NCBI RefSeq assembly: GCF_000021945.1
Contig: NC_011831.1
Span: 2,555,353-2,619,352 of the forward strand
Length of the DNA: 64,000 bases
Reading direction: 5' to 3'
Source: Chloroflexus aggregans DSM 9485
GTDB lineage: Bacteria; Chloroflexota; Chloroflexia; Chloroflexales; Chloroflexaceae
Below the pieces are notes generated by a model. The model was not told where the DNA came from. It worked only from the letters and a program-made list of their open reading frames with translations, and did no database searches. The position numbers and the translations under genes are program-made. Positions 1 to 10,724 of the stretch are shown in pieces; the stretch's first letter is position 1, and the number at the start of each line of letters is the position of its first letter.

Positions 1-521
1 TCACGGCCAGTTGGGGCATGTACGGCCCGGCGTATGAGTTGATGGAACACACGCCGGTACCCGGCCGTGAAGAGTACATCGACAACGAGAAGTACGAAAT
101 TCGGTACTGGAATCTTGATGCGCCGCACAGTCTGCGTGGCTTCATCGCGCAACTCAATCGAATTCGGCGCAACCACCCGGCCCTCCACCGCAACGACACC
201 CTACGCTTTCATCGCGTTGATATTGATTTTCACGAGCACGAGTGGTTGCTGGCCTACAGTAAGACCTCGCTCGACGGGCAAGATATTATTCTGGTAGTGG
301 TTAATCTCGACCCGGATCACACCCATCGAGGTTGGGTACAGGTACCGGTAGCCGATTGGAACCTTACCAACATCTATCAGGCCCATGACCTGTTAACCGA
401 CGCTCGCTATCAGTGGTCGGGCGAATTTAACTATGTCGAACTTAGTCCGGCAGCTCCGGTGCATATTTTCCGCATTCGCCGCCTCCGCCGCGACGAGCGA
501 GGGTTTGAGTACTTTGCCTGA
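1..521 (+). CDS. glgE: Alpha-1,4-glucan:maltose-1-phosphate maltosyltransferase, 3' part
   Basis: This is the C-terminal part (about 173 codons, open from base 3) of a GlgE-type GH13_3 enzyme; the 5' end lies outside the window. GlgE transfers maltosyl units from maltose-1-phosphate to the end of an alpha-1,4-glucan in the cytoplasm. The visible sequence has the family signature downstream of the catalytic barrel: YGPAYEL, then PGREEYIDNEKYEIR, then a segment ending in LNRIRRNHPAL, followed by a beta-sandwich domain with the VVNLDPDH stretch. The next gene is a trehalose synthase-maltokinase fusion that makes its substrate, which supports the call. The catalytic residues are not in the window, so activity cannot be judged. 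Confidence 0.9.
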   Translation, partial: TASWGMYGPAYELMEHTPVPGREEYIDNEKYEIRYWNLDAPHSLRGFIAQLNRIRRNHPALHRNDTLRFHRVDIDFHEHEWLLAYSKTSLDGQDIILVVVNLDPDHTHRGWVQVPVADWNLTNIYQAHDLLTDARYQWSGEFNYVELSPAAPVHIFRIRRLRRDERGFEYFA

Positions 522-726
522 CAACGTTCTCAGTTCGGTGAACGGGAAGTGGCAAGCCGCACAAGGTGCGGCTTCTGGCGTCTCTGCTAGAAGGTCGTAC
601 AACCCAAGAGCGCTTTCGAGGGCCGGCAAGCTACGCACCGGCCGAGAACAATGCTTAGCATACGCATCCGGGGGATAACCGACGGCTACGCCACCGATCT
701 TGACCTGTTTGAAAGAGGAAACCTGT

Positions 727-3700
727 ATGCCCCGCACACGGCCTGCCAAGACACCGACGATTATCGCCGATGATCCACTCTGGTACAAAGACGCCATCAT
801 CTACGAGGTGCATGTCCGCGCGTTCTGCGATAGCAACGGTGACGGTATCGGCGATTTTCCCGGTCTGACCAGCAAACTCGATTATTTGCAGGATCTCGGC
901 GTCACAGCAATCTGGTTGCTCCCCTTTTATCCCTCACCGCTGCGTGATGACGGGTACGATATTGCCGACTATACCAACATTCACCCCAATTACGGCACCT
1001 TATCCGATTTCAAGGTCTTCATACGCGAAGCGCATCGGCGCGGTGTGCGCGTCATTACCGAGTTAGTCTGTAACCACACCTCGGATCAACATCCGTGGTT
1101 TCAACGCGCCCGCCGCGCGAAACCCGGTTCGTCGGCACGTAATTTTTATGTGTGGTCGGATACCCCCGACCGCTATAAAGACGCACGGATTATTTTTAAA
1201 GATTTCGAGACAAGCAACTGGACGTGGGACCCGGTGGCCCAAGCCTACTATTGGCACCGTTTTTATAGCCATCAGCCCGATCTGAACTTTGAGAACCCGG
1301 CGGTACAACGCGCCGTGTTTAAAGCGATGGAGTTTTGGCTCGATCTCGGTGTTGACGGTATGCGGCTCGATGCCATCCCCTATCTCTACGAAGCCGAAGG
1401 TACCAATTGTGAGAATCTGCCCGAAACCCATGCGTTTCTCAAGCGCCTACGCCGGCATATGGATGAAAAATACCACGGCCGTATGTTTCTGGCCGAAGCC
1501 AATCAATGGCCGGAAGATGCGGTGGCCTATTTCGGTGATGGCGATGAGTGCCACATGGCCTTTCACTTCCCGGTCATGCCACGCCTCTTTATGTCGGTTC
1601 ATCTCGAGGATCGCTACCCGATCATTGATATTATGCGGCAGACACCACCCATTCCTGAGAACTGCCAGTGGGCGATCTTCTTGCGCAACCACGATGAGTT
1701 GACGCTTGAGATGGTTACCGATGAAGAACGTGACTATATGTACCGGGTATACGCCCGCGATCCACAAGCCCGGATCAATCTCGGCATTCGTCGCCGACTC
1801 GCGCCGCTGCTCGGCAACCATCGCCGTAAAATCGAATTGATGAACGGTCTCCTCTTCTCATTACCCGGTACACCGGTGATCTACTACGGTGATGAGATCG
1901 GGATGGGTGACAATATTTACCTCGGTGATCGCAACGGGGTACGCACACCGATGCAATGGAGCGGCGACCGTAACGCCGGTTTCTCACGCGCGAATCCACA
2001 GCAGCTCTATTTGCCGGTCATTACCGATCCGGAATATCACTACGAGACGGTGAACGTCGAGACGCAGAGTGCAAATCAGCATTCACTCCTCTGGTGGACA
2101 AGACGGCTGATTGCACTGCGCAAGCGGTATTCGGCATTCGGACGCGGTACGCTCGAGTTTCTTTACCCCGAAAACCGCAAAGTGCTCTGCTTCTTACGCA
2201 AAACTGCCGATCAGATTTTACTCGCCGTCTTCAATCTGTCACGCTTTGTCCAAGGGGTCGAGATCGATCTCTCACCCTATCGGGGATTGATGCCGGTTGA
2301 GCTATTTGGGCAAGTAGAGTTTCCGCCTATCGGCGATCAGCCGTACTTTTTAACCCTCGGCCCGCACAGTTTCTACTGGTTTACCCTGACCCCACAGCGG
2401 GTTGAGGGGGTACGAGTCACGACGTCACCACCTGAAACTGAGCTAACCGAGATACCGGTTGATGCTATCGAGTGGGATGCGATCTTTTACGATGGTCGGC
2501 AAGTCCGTCTCGAACAGATTTTACCCGATTACCTCCGCTACCGACGCTGGTTTGGCGCCAAGACGCGCAAGATCAAGCAAGTAAACATCATCGAGTTTGC
2601 CCGCCTCGATTATGCCGGCGGCCCGGCCTACCTGACCTTACTGAACGTGCAGTATGTCGAGGGCCCCCCCGAGCTGTACATGCTGCCGATGGCTTACGTC
2701 GAGGGAGAGCGGGCCGATCAGATACTTGCCGATCAGCGGCATATGGTCATCGCCCGCCTGAGAGTTGGCCGCCGACCCGCAGCGGGTATTCTGTACGATC
2801 CGCTTGGTGAGCGTCGGTTTGCTTCGGCACTTCTCGAGTTGACGATCGGGCGACGGCGCCTGCGCGGCGAAGCGGGTGGGGAACTGGTCGGCGGGACAAC
2901 CCGTGCGCTGCGTAAACTGCTCACCGGCAGTGATGGTCTTGAACCGAGCTTGATGCGCGGTGAGCAGAGCAATTCATCGATCAACTTTGGCAGTCGCCTG
3001 ATTATGAAGCTCTTCCGCAAGATCGAACCGGGTCGTAATCCCGATCTCGAACTTGGGCGTTTCCTGACCGAAGAAGTCGGTTTTCCACACACACCGCCGG
3101 TAGCCGGCTTTATCGAATATCAGCGTGGTAAAGACGAACCATTGACCCTTGCGATTGTGCAGGGCTATGTTCAAAATGAAGGAGACGCCTTTGATTACGC
3201 CCTCGATGTGGTGCGCCGGTATTACGATACGATATTGACCCGCGCCGATCTGACACCACCGTCGGTGAAAGCCAGCGTCGCCGAGTTGGTTGCTGCGGCG
3301 TTCAACCCACCTGCTCCGCTTGCCGAAGAACTCATCGGCGGTTACCTCGAATCGGCACGGTTGCTTGGTCAACGTACCGCCGAGATGCATCGGGCATTGG
3401 CAAAAGGGAGCGGGCCGGCAATGGCGCCGGAACCCTTCTCAACCCTCTATCAGCGCTCGATCTACCAGAGTGTCCGCAGCCTGATCGGACGAACTCTGCA
3501 AGACCTGCGCAAACTATTGCCATCGTTACCACCGGCGGTGCGTCCGGCTGCCGAACAAGTTGCGCAGAGTGAAGAAGCGCTGCTCGCCCGCCTTCATCGC
3601 ATCACCGGGGACAAAATCGAGACGGTTCGCATCCGCATCCACGGTGATTACCATCTCGAACAGGTGCTCTTTACCGGTAAAGACTACATGATCATTGACT

Positions 3701-4086
3701 TCGAGGGTGAGCCACTCCGCCCGATCAGCGAGCGGCGGATCAAGCGCTCACCACTACGCGATGTCGCCGGGATGTTACGCTCATATCAGTATGCAGCTTA
3801 CGCTGTGCTCTTCAGCCGCAATGGCACGACAAACCATCACGAAGAGATCGAACGGCTGCAACAATGGGCCGACTTCTGGAGCTTTTGGGTCTGCGCTGCC
3901 TTCCTCGAAGGCTATCTATCTACGGCCCGCAATGAGCCGTTCATCCCCACCGACCGTGCTGACCTTGAAGCACTGCTCGAAACCTTCGTGATTGAGAAGG
4001 CTATCTATGAACTCAGTTACGAGATGAATAACCGACCCGATTGGCTACCGATCCCGATCAACGGCATTTTACGCCAATTGGAGTAA
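727..4086 (+). CDS. treS: Trehalose synthase fused to maltokinase
   Basis: This 1,119-residue fusion interconverts trehalose and maltose (TreS) and phosphorylates maltose to maltose-1-phosphate (Mak/Pep2) for GlgE. The N-terminal GH13_16 barrel (about 15-560) starts [15 protein letters not shown] and carries the catalytic triad D215 (GMRLDA), E257 (LAEANQWP) and D323 (RNHDE). The C-terminal kinase (about 590-1119) starts near [14 protein letters not shown] and has the aminoglycoside-phosphotransferase-like loop HGDYH (H972, D974) and the metal-binding D991 in IDFEGEP. The start at 727 is chosen because AGAGGA lies 7 bases upstream; an in-frame ATG at 700 lacks such a site. TreS-Mak fusions are known in bacteria with the GlgE pathway. 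The neighbours glgE and glgB fit the same pathway. Confidence 0.93.
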   Translation: MPRTRPAKTPTIIADDPLWYKDAIIYEVHVRAFCDSNGDGIGDFPGLTSKLDYLQDLGVTAIWLLPFYPSPLRDDGYDIADYTNIHPNYGTLSDFKVFIREAHRRGVRVITELVCNHTSDQHPWFQRARRAKPGSSARNFYVWSDTPDRYKDARIIFKDFETSNWTWDPVAQAYYWHRFYSHQPDLNFENPAVQRAVFKAMEFWLDLGVDGMRLDAIPYLYEAEGTNCENLPETHAFLKRLRRHMDEKYHGRMFLAEANQWPEDAVAYFGDGDECHMAFHFPVMPRLFMSVHLEDRYPIIDIMRQTPPIPENCQWAIFLRNHDELTLEMVTDEERDYMYRVYARDPQARINLGIRRRLAPLLGNHRRKIELMNGLLFSLPGTPVIYYGDEIGMGDNIYLGDRNGVRTPMQWSGDRNAGFSRANPQQLYLPVITDPEYHYETVNVETQSANQHSLLWWTRRLIALRKRYSAFGRGTLEFLYPENRKVLCFLRKTADQILLAVFNLSRFVQGVEIDLSPYRGLMPVELFGQVEFPPIGDQPYFLTLGPHSFYWFTLTPQRVEGVRVTTSPPETELTEIPVDAIEWDAIFYDGRQVRLEQILPDYLRYRRWFGAKTRKIKQVNIIEFARLDYAGGPAYLTLLNVQYVEGPPELYMLPMAYVEGERADQILADQRHMVIARLRVGRRPAAGILYDPLGERRFASALLELTIGRRRLRGEAGGELVGGTTRALRKLLTGSDGLEPSLMRGEQSNSSINFGSRLIMKLFRKIEPGRNPDLELGRFLTEEVGFPHTPPVAGFIEYQRGKDEPLTLAIVQGYVQNEGDAFDYALDVVRRYYDTILTRADLTPPSVKASVAELVAAAFNPPAPLAEELIGGYLESARLLGQRTAEMHRALAKGSGPAMAPEPFSTLYQRSIYQSVRSLIGRTLQDLRKLLPSLPPAVRPAAEQVAQSEEALLARLHRITGDKIETVRIRIHGDYHLEQVLFTGKDYMIIDFEGEPLRPISERRIKRSPLRDVAGMLRSYQYAAYAVLFSRNGTTNHHEEIERLQQWADFWSFWVCAAFLEGYLSTARNEPFIPTDRADLEALLETFVIEKAIYELSYEMNNRPDWLPIPINGILRQLE

Positions 4087-4107
4087 CCGTACCGTCGAAC
4101 AAGCTTT

Positions 4108-4125
4108 GGTACAATCAGTTGTACC
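4108..4125. promoter_or_regulatory. Perfect inverted repeat upstream of glgB
   Basis: GGTACAA-TCAG-TTGTACC is a perfect 7-base inverted repeat with a 4-base centre, in the 73-base gap between the treS fusion and glgB. It overlaps a TACAAT that could act as a -10 element (4110-4115), but I see no good -35. It could be an operator or a small RNA hairpin; nothing else here decides between them. Confidence 0.35.
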
Positions 4126-4159
4126 TCACTGTAACCATACTCTATGAGGGGAAAGATCC

Positions 4160-6193
4160 ATGAGTGAAGGTGAGCAAACCCGCCGCACCCGGCGTAAACA
4201 AGCAACACCGGTCACCGAAGCGACGGCACCGATGACCACAGCAGAGGTTGAACATACGACTACCGAAGGACCTGAACCGTCGGCAGCTACCACGGCGATG
4301 ATGAAGAGCATTCTGAGTGAGGATGACATTTATCTCTTCAATCAGGGCACCCACTACCGGCTCTACAACAAATTCGGCGCCCAGCCGGTGACGATTGAAG
4401 GCGTACCCGGTACCTATTTCGCAGTGTGGGCACCGAATGCTGAATACGTCGCCGTTATTGGCGACTGGAACAATTGGGACCCCGGCGCACATCCGCTGCG
4501 CCAGCGAGGCTTTTCCGGTGTGTGGGAAGGGTTCATTCCCCACATCGGCAAAGGCATGCGCTACAAATTCCATATTGCCTCACGCTATTATGGCTACCGC
4601 GAAGACAAGACCGATCCCTTTGGCAGCTATTTTGAAGTAGCACCGCAAACGGCGGCTATCATCTGGGATCGGGAGTATACGTGGTCGGATCAGCAGTGGA
4701 TGAGCGAACGCGGTCAGCGCCAGCGTCTCGATGCGCCGATCTCGATCTACGAGGTTCACCTCGGTTCATGGCGACGTAAGCCGGAGGAGGATAACCGCCC
4801 TCTCACCTACCGGGAACTGGCCCACGAACTGGTCGAGCATGTGAAAGCATGCGGCTTTACTCACGTGGAGCTGCTACCGGTGACCGAACACCCCTTCTAC
4901 GGCTCGTGGGGCTACCAATCGACCGGGATGTTCGCACCAACCAGCCGGTATGGTACCCCGCAAGATTTTATGTACTTTGTCGATTACCTGCACCAGCACG
5001 GTATTGGTGTGATCCTCGACTGGGTACCGAGCCACTTTCCAACCGATGGTCACGGACTGGCGTATTTCGACGGCACGCATCTCTACGAACACGCCGATCC
5101 GCGCAAAGGTTATCATCCCGACTGGGGGAGCTACATCTACAATTACGGTCGCAACGAGGTGCGTAGCTTTCTGATCAGTTCGGCCCTGTGCTGGCTCGAC
5201 AAGTTCCATATTGACGGTTTGCGCGTCGATGCCGTTGCCAGTATGCTCTATCTCGACTACTCGCGGCGACCCGGTGAGTGGATTCCGAATGAATACGGCG
5301 GTAATGAAAATCTGGAAGCGATTAGCTTCTTGCGTGAACTGAACACCCAAATCTACAAGTATTATCCCGACGTGCAAACCATTGCCGAAGAGAGCACAGC
5401 GTGGCCAATGGTTTCGCGCCCGGTCTATGTGGGTGGGTTAGGCTTTGGCTTCAAGTGGGATATGGGGTGGATGCACGACACACTGCAATACTTCCGCCGC
5501 GATCCCATCTACCGTCGCTTCCACCACAACGAGCTGACCTTCCGTGGCCTCTATATGTTTACCGAGAACTACGTACTCCCGCTCTCGCACGATGAAGTCG
5601 TTCACGGCAAGGGGTCGCTGCTCGATAAAATGGCCGGCGATGTTTGGCAGAAGTTCGCCAACTTACGCTTGCTCTACTCCTATATGTTTGCCCAACCCGG
5701 TAAGAAGCTGCTCTTCATGGGCGGTGAGTTTGGGCAATGGCGGGAATGGTCGCACGATACGAGCCTCGATTGGCATTTGCTGATGTTCCCTTCCCATCAA
5801 GGAATGCTTCGGCTCATCAGTGACCTCAACCGACTTTACCGCAGTGAACCGGCTTTGCACGAACTTGACTGTGATCCGAAGGGGTTCGAGTGGATTGACG
5901 CCAATGATGCCGATACCAGTGTGTATAGCTTTTTGCGCAAGAATCGGCACGGCGAGACGATTTTGGTGGTGCTGAATGCAACACCGGTAGTCCGCGAAGA
6001 CTACCGTGTCGGCGTACCGTTTGGTGGTTGGTGGCGAGAGTTACTGAACAGCGATTCGGAATACTATTGGGGGAGTGGGCAAGGAAATGCCGGTGGTGTG
6101 ATGGCTGAAGAACTACCATCGCATGGACGGCCATTCTCGTTGCGCTTGCGCTTACCGCCGTTGGGAGCGTTGTACTTCAAGCATAGCGGATAG
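4160..6193 (+). CDS. glgB: 1,4-alpha-glucan branching enzyme
   Basis: This 677-residue GH13_9 enzyme forms alpha-1,6 branches in glycogen-like glucan. The first 50 or so residues are a Thr/Ala/Glu-rich extension. A CBM48 module follows (about 70-165, with [21 protein letters not shown]), then the catalytic barrel with IYEVHLGSW, the nucleophile D357 in [10 protein letters not shown], the acid/base E410 in [10 protein letters not shown] and D478 in [12 protein letters not shown], then the all-beta C-terminal domain. The start is supported by GAGGGGAAAG just upstream. It lies 73 bases after the treS-mak fusion, on the same strand, and acts on the linear glucan made by GlgE. Confidence 0.95.
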   Translation: MSEGEQTRRTRRKQATPVTEATAPMTTAEVEHTTTEGPEPSAATTAMMKSILSEDDIYLFNQGTHYRLYNKFGAQPVTIEGVPGTYFAVWAPNAEYVAVIGDWNNWDPGAHPLRQRGFSGVWEGFIPHIGKGMRYKFHIASRYYGYREDKTDPFGSYFEVAPQTAAIIWDREYTWSDQQWMSERGQRQRLDAPISIYEVHLGSWRRKPEEDNRPLTYRELAHELVEHVKACGFTHVELLPVTEHPFYGSWGYQSTGMFAPTSRYGTPQDFMYFVDYLHQHGIGVILDWVPSHFPTDGHGLAYFDGTHLYEHADPRKGYHPDWGSYIYNYGRNEVRSFLISSALCWLDKFHIDGLRVDAVASMLYLDYSRRPGEWIPNEYGGNENLEAISFLRELNTQIYKYYPDVQTIAEESTAWPMVSRPVYVGGLGFGFKWDMGWMHDTLQYFRRDPIYRRFHHNELTFRGLYMFTENYVLPLSHDEVVHGKGSLLDKMAGDVWQKFANLRLLYSYMFAQPGKKLLFMGGEFGQWREWSHDTSLDWHLLMFPSHQGMLRLISDLNRLYRSEPALHELDCDPKGFEWIDANDADTSVYSFLRKNRHGETILVVLNATPVVREDYRVGVPFGGWWRELLNSDSEYYWGSGQGNAGGVMAEELPSHGRPFSLRLRLPPLGALYFKHSG

Positions 6194-6384
6194 GTGTCAG
6201 ATACGGACCACTGGATGGCGATAGGTTGGATACCATCTGACGTACAGACAAAGATCGGACCAGAGGGGAGGTTTCGCAGACGCACAAGAGCAGGAAGTTG
6301 GGGTTGGATACCTACGTTCATTGCTATCCGACTTCTTATCGATTCCACCATCTTGCAGCTTTGCGTCTTGATGTGGAAAGGCCT

Positions 6385-8163
6385 ATGTTCAATCTGCCAC
6401 AACCCGGTGCGGTTTACCGCAGTGATGGTACAACTGCCTTTACCTTATGGGCGCCAACTGCCGCGACCGTTGAACTGATCGTTCTTGATCCGAAACCCCG
6501 GACAGTGACGATGAAACCGATCGGTTATGACTGCTGGCACGTAGTCACGGAAGCGCCACCCGGCACACGCTACCGCTACCGACTCGATGGTCAGCGGGAG
6601 CGACCCGATCCGGCATCGCGCTGCCAACCCGAAGGCGTGCATGGCCCATCGGCAGTTGTAGATCATCACTTCGACTGGAGTGATGCGGCGTGGCGCGGCG
6701 TACCACTCACCGATCTTGTCATCTACGAGCTACACGTCGGCACCTTTACCCCAGAAGGAACCTTCACGGCCATCATCCCCCATTTACCGATACTCCGTGA
6801 CCTCGGCGTGACGGCTATCGAACTCATGCCGGTAGCCCACTTCCCCGGCCAACGTAATTGGGGCTACGATGGCGTCTACCTCTACGCTCCACACACGGTC
6901 TATGGTGGCGTCAAGGGTCTGAAGCAATTGGTCGATGCTGCCCATGCCCACGGCATCGCCGTCATCCTCGATGTGGTCTACAATCACTTTGGCCCCGAAG
7001 GTAACTATTTGTGGGACATCGCACCGCCGGCGTTTACCGATCGCTACCGCACACCGTGGGGATCGGCGATCAATTACGATGGTCCCGACAGTGATCTGGT
7101 CCGCTGGTTGATCATCGAGAACGCCCTGGAATGGCTGCGTGAGTATCATATTGACGGCCTGCGGCTCGATGCAACGCATGCGATCTTCGATGTATCGCCG
7201 TACCACGTGCTTGAAGAGTTAGCCGACCGGGTGCGCGAACAAGCGATCCGCCTCGGTCGTCCGGCGTATCTCTTCGCCGAGCATCCGCTCAACGATCCGC
7301 GCTTTGCCCGCCCTAAGGTCCTCGGCGGGTACGGTTTAAGCGGCATTTGGTCGGACGATTTTCATCATGCCCTGCATAGTTTTCTCACCGGTGAACAAAA
7401 CGGGTACTACGCAGGCTTCGGTAGTTTGGCACAGATAGCGACGGCAATCGAGCGTAGCTTTGTCTTTGCCGGTGAATATTCACCGCACGCCCGCCGTCGC
7501 TTTGGTCGCGATCCTTCCGAACTTGCACCCGAACAATTTGTGGTCTTTTTGCAAAACCACGACCAAGTCGGTAATCGTGCTATTGGTGACCGACTAGGGG
7601 CAACGTTGAGTGAAGCGCAATTACGAGTTGCTGCCGCGACGGTACTGCTCAGCCCGTATACACCGTTGATCTTCATGGGTGAGGAGTATAACGAGCCGGC
7701 GCCCTTTCAATATTTTACCGACCACAGTGACCCGGCACTGATTACCGGAGTACGCGAGGGCCGTAAACGTGAGTTTGCCTACTTCTTACGTCCCGGCCAG
7801 GAAGTGCCTGACCCACAAGATCCGACCACGTTTACCCGATCGAAACTCAATCACGCTTTACGCACGGTCGGCAGGCACGCGGCCCATCAGGCCTTTTACC
7901 GCGAACTGTTGCGGTTGCGGCGTGAGCTACCGGGGTTACGTCAACGGCCCCGTACCCGTGTGCAAGGTCAGACAATCGTGGTAGAATGGCCGCGCATCCG
8001 GCTACTGCTCAATTTCGGCCCGGATCCAATACGGATCGAACTGCCGGTAGCATCCTGGCAGATCCGGCTCGACAGTGGCGATCCGCCCGCAACAATCCTA
8101 GACGGCATGAGAGTCACGTGCAGCGGGTACAGTGCTGTGCTGCTAACCACACACAATGAGTAA
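6385..8163 (+). CDS. treZ: Malto-oligosyltrehalose trehalohydrolase
   Basis: TreZ (592 residues) releases trehalose from the malto-oligosyltrehalose made by TreY. It has an N-terminal CBM48-like domain (GAVYRSDGTTAFTLWAPTA), then a GH13_10 barrel with the family marker HVGTFTPEGTF, DVVYNHFGPEGNY, nucleophile D262 (GLRLDATHAI), acid/base E299 (LFAEHPLNDPR) and D393 (LQNHDQVGNRA). The frame is open back to 6298. I prefer the ATG at 6385 because the family usually begins just before the first domain and because GGAAAGG precedes it, though only 3 bases away; an in-frame GTG at 6373 is an alternative. The partner treY is two genes downstream, separated by a GH57 gene. Confidence 0.93.
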   Translation: MFNLPQPGAVYRSDGTTAFTLWAPTAATVELIVLDPKPRTVTMKPIGYDCWHVVTEAPPGTRYRYRLDGQRERPDPASRCQPEGVHGPSAVVDHHFDWSDAAWRGVPLTDLVIYELHVGTFTPEGTFTAIIPHLPILRDLGVTAIELMPVAHFPGQRNWGYDGVYLYAPHTVYGGVKGLKQLVDAAHAHGIAVILDVVYNHFGPEGNYLWDIAPPAFTDRYRTPWGSAINYDGPDSDLVRWLIIENALEWLREYHIDGLRLDATHAIFDVSPYHVLEELADRVREQAIRLGRPAYLFAEHPLNDPRFARPKVLGGYGLSGIWSDDFHHALHSFLTGEQNGYYAGFGSLAQIATAIERSFVFAGEYSPHARRRFGRDPSELAPEQFVVFLQNHDQVGNRAIGDRLGATLSEAQLRVAAATVLLSPYTPLIFMGEEYNEPAPFQYFTDHSDPALITGVREGRKREFAYFLRPGQEVPDPQDPTTFTRSKLNHALRTVGRHAAHQAFYRELLRLRRELPGLRQRPRTRVQGQTIVVEWPRIRLLLNFGPDPIRIELPVASWQIRLDSGDPPATILDGMRVTCSGYSAVLLTTHNE

Positions 8164-8285
8164 CACTCGCCACCTCAATCCCATCCGGTCAGTGAGTGAT
8201 CTCACCGTGTAGCGGCCGGCTACCGCAACTCCAATCTGTCGTGGAACACATATCTGTAGTCACATAACCTAACGGAGCGTTTACC

Positions 8286-10724
8286 ATGGCCGAGCGGCTG
8301 ATTTGTATTCACGGTCATTTCTACCAGCCGCCACGCGAAAATCCGTGGCTCGAGGCAGTCGAACAGCAAGACTCGGCGTACCCCTATCACGACTGGAACG
8401 AGCGGATTACAGCCGAGTGCTACGAGCAAAATGCTGCCTCGCGCATTCTTGATAGCCAAAACCAAATTATTCGCATTGTCAACAACTATAGTCGGATCAG
8501 TTTTAACTTTGGCCCCACCCTGCTAACGTGGTTAGCCGCTCACGCACCGCAGGTGTATCAAGCGATCCTGCAAGCCGATCAGGAAAGTCAACATTACTTC
8601 GGGGCCGGCTCGGCGATGGCACAGTGTTATAACCACATCATTATGCCACTCGCATCGCGCCGTGATAAGGTGACGCAAGTTATCTGGGGTATTCGCGACT
8701 TTGTCCATCGCTTTGGACGGGAACCCGAAGGTATGTGGCTTCCCGAAACGGCAGTTGATCTTGAGACGCTCGACATTATGGCCGAACACGGCATTAAGTT
8801 CACGATACTTGCGCCCACGCAAGCCAGTCACGTGCGTAAAATCGGCGAAATGATTTGGCATGATGTGAGCGGTGGGCGAATCGATCCGACGCAGCCGTAT
8901 CTGGTGAAATTGGCGAGTGGCCGAGCCATCACGGTCTTTTTCTACGATGGGCCGGTCTCGCGCGCGGTAGCGTTCGAGCGACTCCTTAGCAGTGGGGTTG
9001 GGTTTGCCAATCGGCTGGCCAGTATTTTTAACGACCAACGCTCGTGGCCGCAACTCGCTCATATTGCGACCGATGGTGAGACCTACGGCCATCACCATCG
9101 CCACGGCGATATGGCATTGGCGTATGCCTTACACTACATCGAAGAAACCGGTCTGGCGAAACTTACCAACTACGCAGCGTATCTACAACGCTACCGGCCA
9201 ACGCATGAAGTTCAGATCATCGAACGAACTTCGTGGAGTTGTGCGCACGGTGTCGGGCGCTGGTCAACCGATTGTGGTTGCAATACTGGCAGCAATCCTG
9301 GTTGGAATCAGGCATGGCGTGCGCCGCTACGCGCTGCCCTAGACTGGTTACGCGATACGATTGCGCCACGGTTCGAGGGTTATGCCCGCCGCCTGTTGCA
9401 CGATCCATGGGCAGCGCGTGATGATTACATCAGCGTCATTCTTGACCGTTCACCGGAAAACGTCGCCGCTTTTATCGGTCGGCATAGCCGTGGCCGGCTG
9501 GATGATCACCAGCGGATTGCAATCCTGAAGTTGATGGAACTGCAGCGCCACCTGATGCTGATGTATACCTCGTGTGGCTGGTTTTTCGATGATCTGAGCG
9601 GGATCGAGACGATACAGGTCATGATGTACGCCGGCCGGGCTATCCAACTGGCTCACGAACTGTTTGGTGAAGAGATCGAGGGTGAATTCCTCAATCGACT
9701 GGCACAAGCGCGCAGCAACCTTCCGTCACGGGGTAACGGACGCGATCTCTACGAACGGCACGTGCGTCCGGCGATGGTCGATCTGCGCAAAGTCGGTGCG
9801 CATTATGCAATGACTGCCCTCTTCAACGGAGTAGGTGAACACGAACAGATCTATGCCTATACCGTTGAGCGTGAAGATTACCATCTCTTGCTGGCGGGAA
9901 AATCGCGATTGGCACTTGGCCGCATTCGCATTATCTCCAACATCACCGGGGAATCCACACGCCTCAGCTTCGGCGTCTTACATCTCGGCGATCACAACAT
10001 ATCCGGTGGTGTCCGTGAATACCAGAACGAGCAGATATACCAGCAACTAATTGAAGAGTTGAGCGAACTCTTTCTGCGCGCCGATATACCCGGCGTCATT
10101 CGTATGGTCGACCGCAATTTTGGTCAAGAGCAATATTCACTCAAACTTCTCTTCGGCGACGAGCAGCGCCAGATCCTCAATCGCATTCTTACATCGAGTC
10201 TGGCTGAAGCCGAAGCTGCCTATCGCCAAATCTACGAAAATCACGCGCCGCTGATGCGCTTTCTCGCCAGCATGGGAATGCCGGTCCCGCGAGAATTTCA
10301 GATTGCAGCCGAATTTGCCATCAATACCGAATTGCGTCGCCTCTTTGAAACGGAACCTCTCGATTTTGACCGCATTAACAGCCTCTTGCGCGAAGCACAG
10401 CGGTCGGGGGTGACGCTCGATGCAGAAGGGCTTAGTTATGCACTGGCCCGTACCATTCGCAATATTAGCGAGAACTTCTATCAGAATCCGGAAGATCGCG
10501 CATTGCTGACTCAGCTCGATGCTGCGGTCGGCCTGGCGCGCAACCTCCCGTTCGAGGTTGATGTCTGGCATACGCAAAACGTGTATTACAAGTTGTTGCA
10601 AACCGTGTATCCGCAGATGGAAGCCGATACCCGTGCCGGATTTGCCGATGCTTATGCATGGATAAGGCTCTTCCGGTCATTGGGGACTAAATTGCGCTTC
10701 CGTCTGCCAGCAGGAGAGCCATGA
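8286..10724 (+). CDS. Glycoside hydrolase family 57 protein with DUF3536 domain
   Basis: This 812-residue cytoplasmic protein has an N-terminal GH57 (beta/alpha)7 domain and a C-terminal DUF3536-type region (from about 330). GH57 landmarks are present: ICIHGHFYQPPREN at the N-terminus, a WLPETAVD motif with E154 as the likely nucleophile, and TDGETYGHHHRHGD with D263 as the likely acid/base. GH57 members are alpha-amylases, 4-alpha-glucanotransferases, branching enzymes or amylopullulanases; the exact reaction of the DUF3536 subgroup is not something I can state. The gene lies between treZ and treY and its TGA overlaps the treY ATG by 4 bases, so translation is probably coupled. That placement suggests it trims or rearranges the glucan that TreY uses, which is an inference. 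Confidence 0.85.
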   Translation: MAERLICIHGHFYQPPRENPWLEAVEQQDSAYPYHDWNERITAECYEQNAASRILDSQNQIIRIVNNYSRISFNFGPTLLTWLAAHAPQVYQAILQADQESQHYFGAGSAMAQCYNHIIMPLASRRDKVTQVIWGIRDFVHRFGREPEGMWLPETAVDLETLDIMAEHGIKFTILAPTQASHVRKIGEMIWHDVSGGRIDPTQPYLVKLASGRAITVFFYDGPVSRAVAFERLLSSGVGFANRLASIFNDQRSWPQLAHIATDGETYGHHHRHGDMALAYALHYIEETGLAKLTNYAAYLQRYRPTHEVQIIERTSWSCAHGVGRWSTDCGCNTGSNPGWNQAWRAPLRAALDWLRDTIAPRFEGYARRLLHDPWAARDDYISVILDRSPENVAAFIGRHSRGRLDDHQRIAILKLMELQRHLMLMYTSCGWFFDDLSGIETIQVMMYAGRAIQLAHELFGEEIEGEFLNRLAQARSNLPSRGNGRDLYERHVRPAMVDLRKVGAHYAMTALFNGVGEHEQIYAYTVEREDYHLLLAGKSRLALGRIRIISNITGESTRLSFGVLHLGDHNISGGVREYQNEQIYQQLIEELSELFLRADIPGVIRMVDRNFGQEQYSLKLLFGDEQRQILNRILTSSLAEAEAAYRQIYENHAPLMRFLASMGMPVPREFQIAAEFAINTELRRLFETEPLDFDRINSLLREAQRSGVTLDAEGLSYALARTIRNISENFYQNPEDRALLTQLDAAVGLARNLPFEVDVWHTQNVYYKLLQTVYPQMEADTRAGFADAYAWIRLFRSLGTKLRFRLPAGEP

